Positions 47,221 through 60,300 of a DNA stretch of 64,000 nucleotides are shown in pieces (position 1 is the stretch's first letter; each line of letters begins with the position of its first letter). The notes beneath the pieces were generated by a model. It saw only the letters and a program-made list of their open reading frames with translations. It was not told the DNA's origin and searched no databases. Source of the DNA: Tribonema minus. Its lineage: Eukaryota; Sar; Xanthophyceae; Tribonematales; Tribonemataceae. The stretch spans positions 310,001-374,000 of the forward strand of contig JAFCMP010000050.1 in the NCBI GenBank assembly GCA_017506865.1. Direction: 5' to 3'. A program made the position numbers and the translations under genes.

Positions 47221-49098
47221 ATGTCGAGGTGCGGCGCATCCGTGTTGAGCCTTAAAAGCGTGGCTTTGAGCACAAGCGCGTTGGTGGCAATACTGCTGGT
47301 GGTTTACCACATTGGCGTCGAGGACTCGGAGTCTCGCAAGTATCTGGAGACTATCTGGCCTCGCGCCAGTCTGGTAAGCACACTTGACGGTGACGGCATA
47401 GCCCGCGATGTGCCACCGTTTTACCAGCCCAACTTTCGGCCAGAGGGGAAAGCTGATGCCCGGCTAGTGTTCACCGAGGAAGTACAGAATGACATCTGGC
47501 AGCACCAGAATCCCTCATCCTGTGAAGGACAGCAGTACCTGCAGCTGCTCCCACATAACGACGGCGGCTTGGGCTCCCTGTTGCATGTCGCAACTGTTGC
47601 CCTGGCGTGCGCTATGCAGCAAAACGCCATCCTGGTATATCATGCGGATTACGGTGCCAGGTTCAGTCATGGCAGCTTCTGTGCGCCTGACAGCAGTAAT
47701 TTGGATTGCTTTTTCATGCCGGTGTCCAACTGCTCGGCCTATGTGGCAGATTCGAACCTGACGCAGCTGCCGATACCGTTGGTCCGCAAACGGCGCCTTG
47801 AGGTGCCCGAGAAGTGGCGACAGCGGTGGGCGGAGACGCGGCAGACAGCGGACCTCCTGTACTGGTGGCGCGCACAGGCGGTCTCGTATGTCGCACGCTT
47901 GAACCCGCCGACGTCGCGCGAACTCATCACCCGCAGACTAGCTCACGCCGCTGCAGGTACCGCGCCGCTGCCGCTGCCTGATGATACGGTGTCGATGCAT
48001 GTGAGGCATGGCGACAAGGCTTTTGAGATGGTGCTGCGGTCATGGCAAGAGCACAGAACACGCGCTGACGAGCTGGCAATGGCACGCCATTTCGAGGGGC
48101 GCACCTTGTTTTTGTCGACCGAGGATCCGGAGGTGGTGACGGAGGCGCGTGCGGATGGGACGTGGGACATACTAGTGCTGCCATACAGCCGTGAGAACTG
48201 GATCTTAAAGCGGATGTAGGCGCTGGGGGTAAGAGCACACCGCTTTGTTGTTTGCTGCCATGCTGTGTTCACAGCTCCAGCTGTCTTCCCATTGGCTGCT
48301 GCACGCAGCAAATGGCGAACTTCTGCTGTTCAGATGAAGGTGCCACTTGAATGCAGATCTGCCTCAAAATGCCTTCCGAACCCCGGCATCCCTGCTCCTC
48401 TGTGCACTGATAGCCCGAGACACCGCGTGCTAGCATTTGTATCATGCAGCGGTCACATCAGATTCTGTTGACTTTCGTCACAATGTTTTCAATGACTCAA
48501 TTTCAGCATTAAGCAGCAGTGTGCCGTGTCTCTGATGTATGCAGTGCCGGCGCCCGAACTGGCTCAAAATTTGGCCTTGCTAGGCTTCATGCACGGCGGT
48601 CGTGGCACACGATGCAACCCATAACCATGCACCGTATCATTCAACTTGGACTTGAAGTTGCATCTTGTCACGGGAAATCCACTGCAGCTTTCAAGATGTC
48701 TTGCTTTCGTGCGCACTGCATTGTCTTGCATTTTTGCACGCTGCTTTGTCCAAGACTTGCATTTGTGCACTTTGCTACTGCCTAGATCCTAGAACCTTTT
48801 GATTGTATCGTGAATGACACTTGCTGATCATCCTCCCCCCCCCCCCCCCCCCCCCCCCTCCCCTTCCCGCCAGGATGATCTGATCCTATTTTCATTGGAA
48901 AATTTGCTGCTCGCACTGGAAGCAACACATTTCGTCGGTTCACGGGGCTCAAACTGGAATCGGTTAATAGATGAACTGCGCATGTTGTGGCCAGGTGATC
49001 TCAAGAGCTGCTGCGCCCCTTATGCTGAGGTAGGTTGCAATCCACCGCAGCACTTGGAAGACAGTCAGGCAACGTGCGACACATTTGACAACTGGTGA
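47221..49098 (+). CDS. GT23/FUT8-like alpha-1,6-fucosyltransferase with in-frame TAG
   Basis: Exon 1 encodes a type II membrane enzyme: residues 12-30 are a membrane anchor, then a stem and a GT23 fold with NDGGLGSLLHVATVALA, SMHVRHGDKAFEM (GDP-fucose site, HVRxxDK) and LFLSTEDPEVV. The frame closes with TAG at 48217-48219. Three codons later a strong donor (GGG/GTAAGA, exon end 48228) pairs in phase 0 with an acceptor at 48873 after a long C-run. The second exon, 48874-49098, supplies the conserved GT23 end: LILFSLENLLLALEATHFVG and SNWNRLIDELR. So the natural product appears to need read-through of one stop, or the allele is null, or the base call is wrong. TAG ends other genes here, so a changed code is unlikely. 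Core fucosylation in the Golgi is the family role. Confidence 0.75.
48833..48863. repeat. Long C-run before the FUT8-like exon 2 acceptor
   Basis: About 25-30 consecutive C residues form an extreme polypyrimidine tract ending in GCCAG. Shorter C-runs precede other acceptors at about 1037, 25914 and 32275. Length is error-prone in sequencing. Confidence 0.8.
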
Positions 49099-49718
49099 AT
49101 GGACAAAAACATCACATCATGAAGTTTTCAGGTGTGACGATGTTGTTTGTGGCTATGCATTCCAACTTGAATCAGGCAGGTCACATACGTTTGCCTGTGC
49201 CCTTGCGTTTGAGAGCAGCGCCGAGGGGGTTTAGACCCCCCTGGCAGCACTGCATGCTTTGTAACACGAACTTTCAAGTTTGGAGACGAACCTCAGGCTG
49301 TGTCCATGCATTGTCCAGCCAGCATAACATAGCATGCGTGGTGACACACACTAGATGTTGGAGTGTCACCTGTGACTGTTAAGTTACCGTAGTACTGCAG
49401 TTTGTGGCAGTTACAAGATTCGGTTCAACAAGTTGGTTTGTTTTTGCTCAGACAAGTAGCAGCCCATAATACATACACATAGCACAGTCCGGTCAGCTGA
49501 CAGTGTGTTGTATGTGCCAGTGGGTGTCTTCACCGCATTGTTGAATTTCTTCACACTTGCTGGAATGTACTTGTTTACTGAGTTGGTTCCGGCCATCGCA
49601 AAAGAGTATCGCGGAGGTCAGTGAGAAGGTCGCTACTGCGGAGTTGCGGCTGATCCACATGCCATTGGGTGCCACAGTGAGCGCCTGATGGGAGTGTCAG
49701 CGGAGGTTGCAACGGGGC
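49099..49718. other. Intergenic stretch without a recognised gene
   Basis: No conserved frame up to about 49600. From about 49610 a short frame (VATAELRLIHMPLGATVSA) continues near the retroelement insertion and again after it (PEVIARHCQEDLLRRH), so an unidentified older sequence was split by the insertion. Confidence 0.4.
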
Positions 49719-50140
49719 AAAAGTACATGGAGGTTGCCTGTTTGGCAATAGGGTCATTTGGCAGCATCGGGGAGCAGGGGCGGAAGCTGCTGGAGGCTGT
49801 GGCGACGGAGTATGCCAGCAGGATGTCAGTGCCCGGAGGAGCGCGCCCTAAAGCTCTCAAGGGCATCGCCCTGGCGCGCTTACGCTCGGCACTGTCGGCA
49901 GCGCTCCACATGGCGTACTCTGGCCGTGTCATGACACACATGGCAGAATCCAGGGGGGGGGCACATGGAGGAGGACGTAGGGGAGGACCCCGAGATGCCA
50001 TTTGGCGGCGGCGGCGTTTGAGTGGTTGTCGTTGCGACACTTTCAGACTGTCATTCGACATGTAGATTCCTTACAGCTAGATGCCAATCATCTGGGCTTT
50101 TTCGCGCCCTGAGCGAGAATTAATGAAAAGTACATGGAGG
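49719..50140 (+). mobile_element. 3' fragment of a non-LTR-like retroelement with target-site duplication
   Basis: The inserted piece (about 49734-50125, 392 bp) is bounded by the 15-bp direct repeat AAAAGTACATGGAGG at 49719-49733 and 50126-50140. It holds the C-terminal coding end of an element protein, finishing with a Gly-rich tail (MPFGGGGV), and a roughly 140-bp 3' tail ending GAGCGAGAATTAAT. Related 3'-anchored pieces occur, inverted, at 62.0-62.9 kb. Severe 5' truncation, constant 3' end and 11-15-bp target duplications are typical of target-primed LINE insertion. No reverse transcriptase is present, so the family is inferred. It is broken. Confidence 0.75.
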
Positions 50141-51375
50141 CTCCAGAGGTGATCGCACGGCATTGCCAAGAGGATCTGCTACGGCGGCACAACACTGCAC
50201 AGGGTGTGGGGGCCCTCTAGATGCGACGCCAATAAGCAGTAAAGTTCAAGTTGCAATCCTTAACGTGCAGCGTCGTATGAGACCTCTTTCCACTCTGTGG
50301 GCACTGGCAGCAACTTGATTTTTGGCAGCGCAGCGCCCAGCGTGGCTCCCGACGCGGAGGACAGCGTGTCAGTAGCAGACTTCAGCACCAGTGGCCCGGC
50401 AGTGCCACTTGCTAACTTATAGGACGGTCCGGAGCAGCAGCGTGGTACGACCGCACATTGCGCATCGTATTCCGCTGCACCGTTGGCTGGGGCTGGAAGA
50501 CGTGTGTCGCTGAGCGCATCGGCGGCGCCGACCATTCTTCTAAGTAGTACTGGCGGCGCGGACGCCCGGCCGCTGCGTCAACAGTTGGATTACGTAACGA
50601 CCAGCGCGACACTCAGTCTGCCAGTGCTAACTCATTGGACGCGGCTTTGGCACCCACAGCGCAGCCTACAAATTGTATGAAGCCCGACGCCCAGTTGCAG
50701 CTGCAGCATGCAGCGGACCAGAGCCACCTCCATCAGGCTCTGATGACACTTACTATACAGCGCGATGCAGCTACGGCAGAGGCTCGGCAGCTACGGAGCG
50801 CCAACGCTGCTCCATCGGCGGCACCAACGGCTGCAATGGCAGCCGCCCCTGTTACCCCTCCAACAGCGGCTGCCAGTGCCCAGCAGAGGGCTTCATCGGC
50901 AGCTGCGCCAACTACCTTGCCTACTGCCACCCTGGCGAACGGCGGCAGCAGCGACATTGGCGCCGCACTGGCAGCGCGTAGCGCCAGCGGCAGGCGCGAC
51001 GTCGGCAGCAGCGGCGGCACTGGCGGCAGCGGCGGCGCCGGAGGCACACAGGCGTGCGTAACGCTGATTGACCAGTTGTTGTTGTGGATTTCCACAGGTA
51101 GATGCCACGTGTCACTGACAAGTGGCACTGATCGCACGCAAGAGCGTTTTGGACTACAAACTCTAGCATCGCAGAGGCGTCATTACGTCAGCAGGCAAAC
51201 GTACAGTGTACCTACATAGCATGACCATGCAGCCACAATTAATTGCAGCAATGCTGTCTTCCATTCTGCTGCATGACACAACTCGCATGTCGCAAAAAGG
51301 CTGGCACATCGGACCAGGCGCAACATGAATGCACCACGGGCGAATGCCGGCCTTGCAAATACGCTCCCTTGTTAT
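50141..51375. other. Unassigned stretch with an Ala/Thr/Gly-rich open frame
   Basis: On the plus strand a 194-codon frame from ATG 50635 to 51219 is mostly Ala, Thr and Gly with one short hydrophobic end. Another frame at about 50256-50423 (SNLIFGSAAPSVAP) is open too. Neither matches a family I know, and no phased splice series links them. I do not claim a gene. The LRRC45 stop codon lies at the right edge. Confidence 0.3.
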
Positions 51376-54300
51376 TTACGTGTCTCGAGCACGCGCAGCC
51401 TCGAATGCCTCTGCCAGGCTCTGAGCAATGCTTTTGTCCAGCACGCCTAGAGTGCGCGTGTGCTGCGCCCTCGCCGCCGCCATCTCTTCTGCGCAGTCCG
51501 TGAGCTTGCCCTCGAGAGCACTGATGGCGGCCCGTGCCTCTTGAAGTTGACGTTCCAGGGCGCGCACTTCTGAGGCGTGCTGCATGCATTTGAGGAGAGT
51601 CACAACGTCACGGCGGTGTATTGCGTGAGAGTGCCTGCCACAGCAAGGCTGCAGGGCCAAGCAGCTTGCTGTGCACGAAAGGCAAACGCGTGATGTCCAA
51701 CGCCGCCGCCGCCGGTTCTGTTGGCGTGAGCCAACGTCTACAGTCTCCCCGCATGCGATGAACAAGCGTGTAGCCAAATACTTGTTCCTGACGAGACCAG
51801 AGTCAGAGTATGTATGAGGCTGGCGGCAGATCCACGCGTGCACGTGCGCTAAATGCACGTGCATACGAACTGTACCTGCGAGTCACACACGAACGTAAAT
51901 ACACAGTGCCGTAGACTACCTGCATATCGCATCGACGTAGACGCTAAAATGACCATCTTCCGAATCAGGCGTTGAGTGTTTTATCACTCACAAACTGTGC
52001 GCTACCGGACGCCGCACAGACGCCGTGCGTGAGGTACAGGTCAGAAGAACCGCCGCTGACCTGGGCCTGCAGCTTGTCTGTGCTGCCCTGGTGCGCCTCT
52101 GCGGTGTGCTGCCGGTCCCGCTCGAGGGAATCGCACTTGCTCTGCAGGACCTCCGCCTGCACAAGCAAAAAAGTGGTGCATGCACAGTGGAAGTCAGCCT
52201 GGGGTGTGGGTTCGCTGCGTAATGAGTGCATCACTTTGCTGTTTTTGGCGTTGTTGTCACATTTTCTGAGCGGTGCCATCCAGCCTGCGCCTGTGAGGCG
52301 GTCACAATGTCAATTACCACCCGTGCACTGAAAATGGCGCGTTCTGCACAGCCTGTCTGAGTGCACTCGACTGTCACTCTGTTGAGGAGTTATAAGCAAG
52401 TAAAATCCCTGCCCATGGCCAATTGTGAAGTCAGCGCAGTGAATCTGTCAGCGGCTGCGCTTGAGTGGCCACATCAACACCGCTGGCAACAACAAGCAAG
52501 GCTAGGAGTGCTTCACAGCATTATCCTTGCGTCCCCACCTTGCGCTGCAGCACCCCCACATCAGTGCTCAGCTTGGCTGCCTTCCCCTCCGCAGCGCGGC
52601 TCCCCTCTCTTGCGGCGTCTAGCTGGTCGCGGTAGCGCAGCAGCTCTTTGTTGAGCTCCCGCAGCTCGGCCGCAGACTGTGAGCGCTGCGCGTCCAGCTG
52701 AGCCGTGAGGCCCTTCAGTTCGCCCTCCTGGAGTATTGGCAACAGTAGGGAGGGGGGGCGGGGGGGGGGGGGGTGGGGTTACGGAATGTACTGCTGAAGT
52801 ACCTCTACATTGTGTTGTTTAAATGCCCAAATGTTAATGCGAGGCTGCTCGTGCCAGCTTTGACGCACGAGCTGCTGTGTTATGGTCAGTGGTAATGCCA
52901 TGCCTCGTGCAGAAAACCAGGGTCATCATGCCATGCCTGACCATGACAAGCACACTTGCACTTTGAACTGGCATTAGCTTCAACAACAGCATGTCATGTA
53001 CGCAGGCCCCCGCAGACTGTCATACTTTGGGTCTACACCTGTAAGCTGAGGCTTAGCTGAGGTCAAGGAACGAGATCTCACAACTGCTATGGACGCAACA
53101 TCATTTTCCGGAAAGACGCCAGAACAGCGGTGCTCTGGCACTGACAATGCGGATGCAGCAGCACCAAAAAGACATTCCGTACTTCTTTCAACAGCTTTGA
53201 ATTGGACAATTGAAGACCACAGTTGATGTGAACATATGTAGACAGGCCCTAGTCCTGCAACCAACTCTTGCTTATTGTCGTGAGTGCTCAATGAGATTGT
53301 GGTTTGTATTAATAGTTTGCAGCGATGCGCATACCTGAAGTTCGCGCATCTTTTGCACGCTTTCAATGCGTTCCACCAACTCCTTCACTTCCGCATCATA
53401 TCTGCAACAGTTACAGCAGAAGTGGTCTTACAAACAGTGGAGTGACAGCACACCACCAAGCCAGCAACAACACGCAAATGCCGATAAGATTGGTGTGCAA
53501 CGGCTTGCCCAAAGCACCAAAACTTCATGTGCTCACATCATGTCCCATCAGTATGAGATGAAGTGCTTCATGTACAAACACCTGTGTGCATGGACCTTGA
53601 ACACCATGAACACTTGACCCACGTCTACTTCAAAAGTCCCTCGAGACATGCCCTTCGTCTGTGCCAGTGTCGACTGCATCAGGTCTGAAGCCCGACCTCA
53701 GGTTATGATGGAAGTGCATTCAGCATTAGCAAGTGTTGTAGAGTTGTCCTACCCTTGAAGCTCAACTGCCACCCTCAAATCGGCACATATCAGAAATCAT
53801 GCATGTGGTGTTGCATGCATGACCATTGCGGTCTCCATTGAGCAATGCAGTCAATACCACCTTTCAGTACGGACCAGGTAGATTTTGCAAGTGAAAATTC
53901 GAATGATGCCCGTGTAAAGGTACACCCAGAAACAGCAGTACAGTACCATGCCATGACCCTAGTGTTGCTGAATGCACATATTGCGCTGTCTCTGCGTAAC
54001 CTCACTGCAATCGAACTTGCCACTTTTCCCTGCCATTACACACTGCGGCAAATAAACACTACAAACTGCTTCGAGGAAACACAAGAATGGCCACGAAACT
54101 TTGGAGCGTCAGTTGAACAAGCTGTTGTTCCTGCAATGTTTTCTAATAAGAGTCAAGCAAACGTACATACGTGATACTGTTTGACTCGTGGCCAATTGCT
54201 GCAGCAGCGGCGACCACGGTTATTGATGGAAGGCGCTTGCGGCTTACCATCCCTTGTCACCTAGAGCTCTACGATCTTTTGATTCGTTTTCATACCTACA

Positions 54301-57300
54301 TACCTATTGCGCTGCTCATCGCGCACGGATCTCTCCGCTTCTGCCACTTTCTCTTCCAGCAGCACCTGAAGCCGCGCCAGCTCCCGCTGTGCGGCCTGAC
54401 GCGCTGCCTCTGCCTTTTGACGCTCATAGTCTGCGCCTTTTGCGCGCTCTTCGGCGCTGCAAAGTGATACAACCGCATACCGCGCATCCACATGGTGAGG
54501 AAGCATCAAAGTCGACGCACGACATGGTTGTGTTGCTGAGCACCTATGATGTACTCTTCAACTTCAAGTAGCATGGAGTAAGGCATGTGCTTGTTGGAGG
54601 AAGGAAACCCACCATTATGACAAGTGCATACCAGGCTACCTTGTGAACTACTGAAGAGTACCCTCCCTCCCCTGCTGAACAAATGAGCACTGACACGCCC
54701 CATCTACAAGAATTGCTGCGCTGCAGAGCACAACAGTGTGGAAAGTATATGGGAATGGTGATGTGCGAGGAACATGTGCGCAGCAAAGCAGAAAAACACA
54801 TTGCGCGACTGCACCTAGGCAGACTCGTCCCGCACTTTGCCCGCACTGTTTACTTCAAGTTGAAGTGTCTCAGCCGCACCACCTAATGACTCAAGCAAGC
54901 GTTGATACGCTGAGACAAGTTAGATTTTGCACTTGTGCATGCTGCGACAACGCCACGGCCGACTTCCCAAGAACCTTGAAGTACAGTAGTGATGTGCCTG
55001 CTATACCATGAGCTTGAACCGGTCACGCATATGAGCATTCAATGTAGCTGTTTAAAGGTACTGTGATGTACCTGTTGTCCACTGCGATGCACTCGCGGCT
55101 GTCCTCAAGCAAGACATGTGATGCACCTGCACTAAAAGCAGTGCTTGAGTAGTACCTACTTACCCCTTGGCTCGAGCCTCGTAATCTCTTTTGATGGCCT
55201 CCACACGCTCTTCGTACATGCGGCGCGTCTCCTCAACCGCCGCCCTAGTGCAGCAGAGAGCAAGGTCGATCGGTGAGTATATTCGGCTAGGGTTGCAGGT
55301 GACAAACAATAGCTCATGCCATATCCGTTGCTGCAAGCATCAGCAGAGGCTTCAATGGCGAGCACCTCTGTTGATAGCTGGAGTTTACACTTGTTTGGTG
55401 ACTTCTAAGTGATCAACATTGCTTGCGTACGCCAATGCACTGACGCATGGCACCAACGATATGTGTGCCCCCTACACCTGCCAGATGCCTTGTAAAGTGG
55501 GATCAGGCGCGACATGTGATGGTTTGCACAAAAAGTGTGTACAAATGTCCCCATTGAGCAGTGTCTGCAGGGTACAATTATTACTACAATACCATGCATA
55601 TGGGCGCAGCGATGCCAATGGCAGTTCAGCGATGGTCACAACCATGAAAGCACAAATCATCATTGTACCATAATCAGTTGACTGTTGTCACCTGAAGTAA
55701 GCCCTGCAGGCAGCATGGAAGACACACGACACATGCAAGCCACCATGACCGTGTACCCACGCTTTCACCGACAACACGGTTGCCGCTGACTTGAAGTTCA
55801 CAGTACGCCCGCCCCTACTCGAGGCAACTTGCACCTCAAGCGGTGCATCCCACTTGCCTCTTCTGGGTGGTATGCATGTATCACAAAATGACATCAGCAT
55901 CCGCCTACGTACCTGCCCTCCGATGCCGCGCGCGCAGCCAGTGCCGCGTGCTCGTCGACGCGCTCGTGCAGCAGCCGCACCTCCGCATGCGCCGTGTCGA
56001 GCGACGCCTGCAGCTGATCGGTGAGCGTCTGCAGGCGCTTGCCGTTGCGCAGCGCTCTGTCGAGCTCCGTCTGTAACCGCCGCGCCTCCTCTACAGTCTG
56101 GCGGCAGTATGAGCAAGCGCGATGAATGCATTGGTGTTAGGGCAGGGTCAATGTGGCGCATTATACTTTACTGCATCGCACCAGAATGAGATGACAAGAT
56201 TGCCATACTTCGAGTGCTGCACGGGCGCTGACGTTCTGCAACACTTGAACGGGGTAATGCCGCATGACATGACAAAGTCAAGTACACATGGTCGCTGCGG
56301 CGTTCAAGGTAGTGTCGCACTGGGAGGGGTCATCCACACCACCGATATGTGGAACTTCAACTGCATTGTCCGCATGCAGGGCACCGACAGCATGGCATTT
56401 GTCGATGTACAATGCAACTTGTGTTGACTTCTGCTTTGTGCCCTTCAACTCTGCCGTGGTTAGCCAGTCACACACTTGACTTCAACTGCCTGAGTTGCAT
56501 GACTCCCTGTATCGTTTGCGTTGCCTCGATTGTCAACTTCACGTGAGCGATGCGCTGGTCAAGTTGTCATACTGGGAATGGTCATCCGCACCACTGAAAG
56601 GCGGCACTGCAACTGATACGTGGGGCTTCCACTGCGCTGTCCGCATGCGGGGTACGGCCAGCATGACATCCACATCTGGTGCACTTGCATGATGTACGCC
56701 AAAATCTTGTGTTGACTCAACTGCTGTTTGTGTACTTCAATTCTGCCATGTCCAATCAGTCAACGGTAACAGACTTGACGTGAAGTGCACGAGTTGCATG
56801 ACTTCCTCGATTTCCTGTACCGTTTTGAGCTGCCTCATTTTTCCCAGGCATGCAAATTCACCGCAGCTCTCCTTTGTAGGCCTTGTCTTCCCTGTGCGTA
56901 TACCTGTACTTCCCCTACAGTACATACATGCTTCCTGGTGTGGTCAAACTGTACTGTCTACTCCAATTAAATCTGCACACAGTGTCGCATACCTCAGCTA
57001 GTTCCTTGTCCAGGCTGGACCTTGCTAGCTCGCTTTGTCGCTGCTCTGATCGCCTGTCCTCGTTGGCACCATCCACGGCTGCCTGCAGCCGTTCCACTTG
57101 CCGCTCTAGCCCTCTTTTTGTCTGCATGTTCATGCACGTAGAAAGCATGAACAGCTTGAGCAGTTCAAACGCATAACAGGTGAGGCACACGAAGCACAGC
57201 ATGCAAGCAGATGACAAGTGCACTGATGCACACCTTCATTGCAGCAACTGTTCACAGCAACTAGTTCAGCAGTACAGCTGCAGACTGTGCCCTAGACATG

Positions 57301-60300
57301 CTATCTGCATGTATGCCAGTGTCAACCTGCTCAGAATCATCTGTGTCCTAGTGTGTTCTTCCAAATGCGCATGCAGCACAAAAGCGACACACAAGACCAC
57401 CATATGCAGCTCGGTGCATGCCATCTGCATGAACTGTGCAGCCACGAGTGTCCGGGGCACTCAAACATTCATTACCTTTGACACTCTCAGTTGAAGTCTC
57501 ACGCCCCCAGACATCTTCAACATGGGGAGACCATCAATATGCATGTCGGCACTAGTCCTTGTGCGCGCCTAAATCATGTCCAGCCAGACATGTACGGGCA
57601 CAATATCAGAAAAGCGAAACTATCCCAGAACATCCACCTGGCAACCCTACCTGTAGTCACAAACACCGTTCACAAAGCACGAAGACACTCATATTTATAA
57701 AAATACTTTTGGGACATGGAAAAACGTGTCAAAACAACACAATGTGTAGCAATGCGCACACCTTCCATGAATGCACTCAAAACACCATGTCAGACGCTTC
57801 CAAGCGTACAAGAGAACATTATACTTCACAGAAATTTTGTCACCTCAGCAGAGCTGGCCCGTGTCCTTTCGAGCTCCTCCTGCAGCCCCTCCTTCTTTTC
57901 CCGCTCCCCCTCAAGCCTCCCCTGCAGATCAGCGCACCTTCCTTTCTGAACGGCGCACTCTTCTTCAAGTTCAGCAGTCCTTGAAGCTGCGGAGGCAAGC
58001 TGCCGCTCAGCGTCCGCACGTGCTTCCCTGGCCTGCAATACATACATGCACACATACATTGGCCCTGGGATAAGTGTATGTCACGAGCCCTGTGTTCAGG
58101 GCAGCATGTCATGAGCGTCAGGTGTTGCTGCTTTGGTTGCGCTCTTGTCATGAGAGTCAGGTGTTGACTGTTTTGGTCGCGCTCTCGGCTGAAATCATCA
58201 GTCAACTTCCCCTTTTGGATTACATTGTCACTTGACAGTTGTAGCGACAGGCACAAGTTGTGGGCAGCATAGGTGGACATGTTCACTATAATACCAGACT
58301 GGCATGCAGCAGTGAGCCTCGCGCTCACCCCATCCCTGACGGAACCCACAACCGACAGTGCCAGTAAGCCCATTGCAGCTGTCATTCACACACTGCCTCA
58401 ATTGACGCCAATCGCGCGCGCCACAGCATCTGTGTGCGCGCCACAAGCATCTGAAGCGTGCATAAGGCTTTGGAGCGCTGCCATTTCAAAATCATTAATA
58501 ATCATTAGGCGGAACACTGCTACTTCAACTTCAACAGCCCATCTGAGCACTATACGCCATCGGACAACCCTAGACTACTTACATTGCACTTCACGCAGTG
58601 AATGAGGGACCACCAGGCCATCACCTTGTGTTCCCAAGCAATATGCGCTAGTTCATATCTATGCCACATTATTCTGGTGTCCACCTCCGTCTCCCTGCTC
58701 CTGCACAATGCATTATGTGTAGCGTTGCTGCTCAGATCGAGCCTTCACATCGACAGCTATGTTACCTCAGCTGTCACCATCAAGCCTGTAGGTTTATCGG
58801 GCACCAAGGCCTTTGCACTTGACAGCCTCTGCATGCTCCTTTTCTTACAACACCTGCCACCCTGCTCCTGAGCGCTGCCTCTGCAGCAGTGCTCAACCTA
58901 CTCAAATACATACTTGCGCCAGCACACATGCAGTCGCCTGGGATTTGCAAGTAGCTGCGTTCAGCGCGTAGACATGCCTCCGCCTTGACGTGCACAGCCC
59001 CCGCATGCCAGTCGCGCTCACGCCCTCCTGAGCGCTGCTTCATCCGCAGCGCTCAACCTGCACAAACACATACCTTTTGTCACCGCACGTGATCCCAGTT
59101 GCACTCACTTACCAGCTACCTCTATATGTCATATACATACATACCTCCGCATGTATGCGCGCCAGCTCCGCATGCCACTCGCGCTCGCGCTCTGCCTCCT
59201 TGCTCCTGAGCGCTGCCTCATCAGCAGCAGTCCGCCTGAGCCGTGCCTCCAGCTGCTCCGCTCTCTCGCGCGCCACGTGCAAGTCGTCCCGCGTCGCGAG
59301 AGCGAGCTCGCCCGCTGCGCCGCGATCGTTGAGGAGGGCCTCGATGTTCTCAAGGAGCATGGGGTCCACCTTCAGCAGCGGCGTGACAAAATGGAGAGCC
59401 GGCACTGTTGCTGAGCGCTGATTGCGTTTTTCATGCGGGGTCCACCAGTGGCATATTTGAGGTAATACTATTGTCAAGCAGAGCATTGCCTGGATGCAAG
59501 GCAGATCTTGTGTAAACAAGCAAGCAGAACACGCATGGTGCACAATAAGCTCTTGATGCTCGTCGCCTAACCCTAACCCTAACCCTAAACCCTCAATGTT
59601 CACACGCTCGCACAGGGACAGCATGGTTGAGGACGGTCTCGGTGCATTCTTCCAGCCTAGGGTTCACCCAACGTTGGCACAGACCAACAGCATGTGCTGT
59701 TGTTAGCTGGTGTCATGCTGTGTGTCCATGTGCATGTAACGCAGGAACGCCTAAACAAATAATAACATATGTATCTGCAGGCACTTAAGACCAGCCTGTC
59801 CGACAGCATCACCCACCATCAGCATTGCATAGTCGTGCAATCAGCATCTGCACTCAGCATCTGTTGTGACCGCTGTGGTATATAAGTACCGTCGACGCGG
59901 TCAGGACACCAGCATATCGCAGGGCTAGACCGGGTGATACCGCAGACAAAAATAGCTGACCAACTGCAATGGACAGCAGTATCAGCACATTGCGGATACA
60001 CCAGGTCATTGAATTTACCTTGTTGCCAGCAAGCAGCAGCGACTCCAGCGTCGTGTTCACGTTCAGGGCATCCTTCAGAGCGCGAGCACCGTCATTCCCA
60101 AGCTCATTCCACCGCAGGTCCAGGGAGCGCAGCGTGGTGTTGGACCGAAGGCAGCGCGCCAGGGCTCTGCCGCCAGCAGGGCTGATGACAAAGAGCGGAG
60201 TATGGTACTAAATGTTATTTACAATCATGCACTTGGGGAGCATGCGCAAGGACGGTCAAAGTTTTGGCGTGCATTCCTCGCATGCTGCTCCTTACTAGGC

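Noticed and set aside
48217-48219. Possible reassigned TAG codon
   Set aside because: SNM1, LRRC45-neighbour and PAS-ankyrin genes in this window include ordinary TAG terminations, so a variant code is not supported.
50635-51219. 194-codon Ala/Thr/Gly-rich frame
   Set aside because: Low complexity, no family match and no splice series; described as unassigned, not called a gene.
59566-59593. Possible chromosome end
   Set aside because: Only a few telomere-like units, inside an intron with coding exons on both sides.
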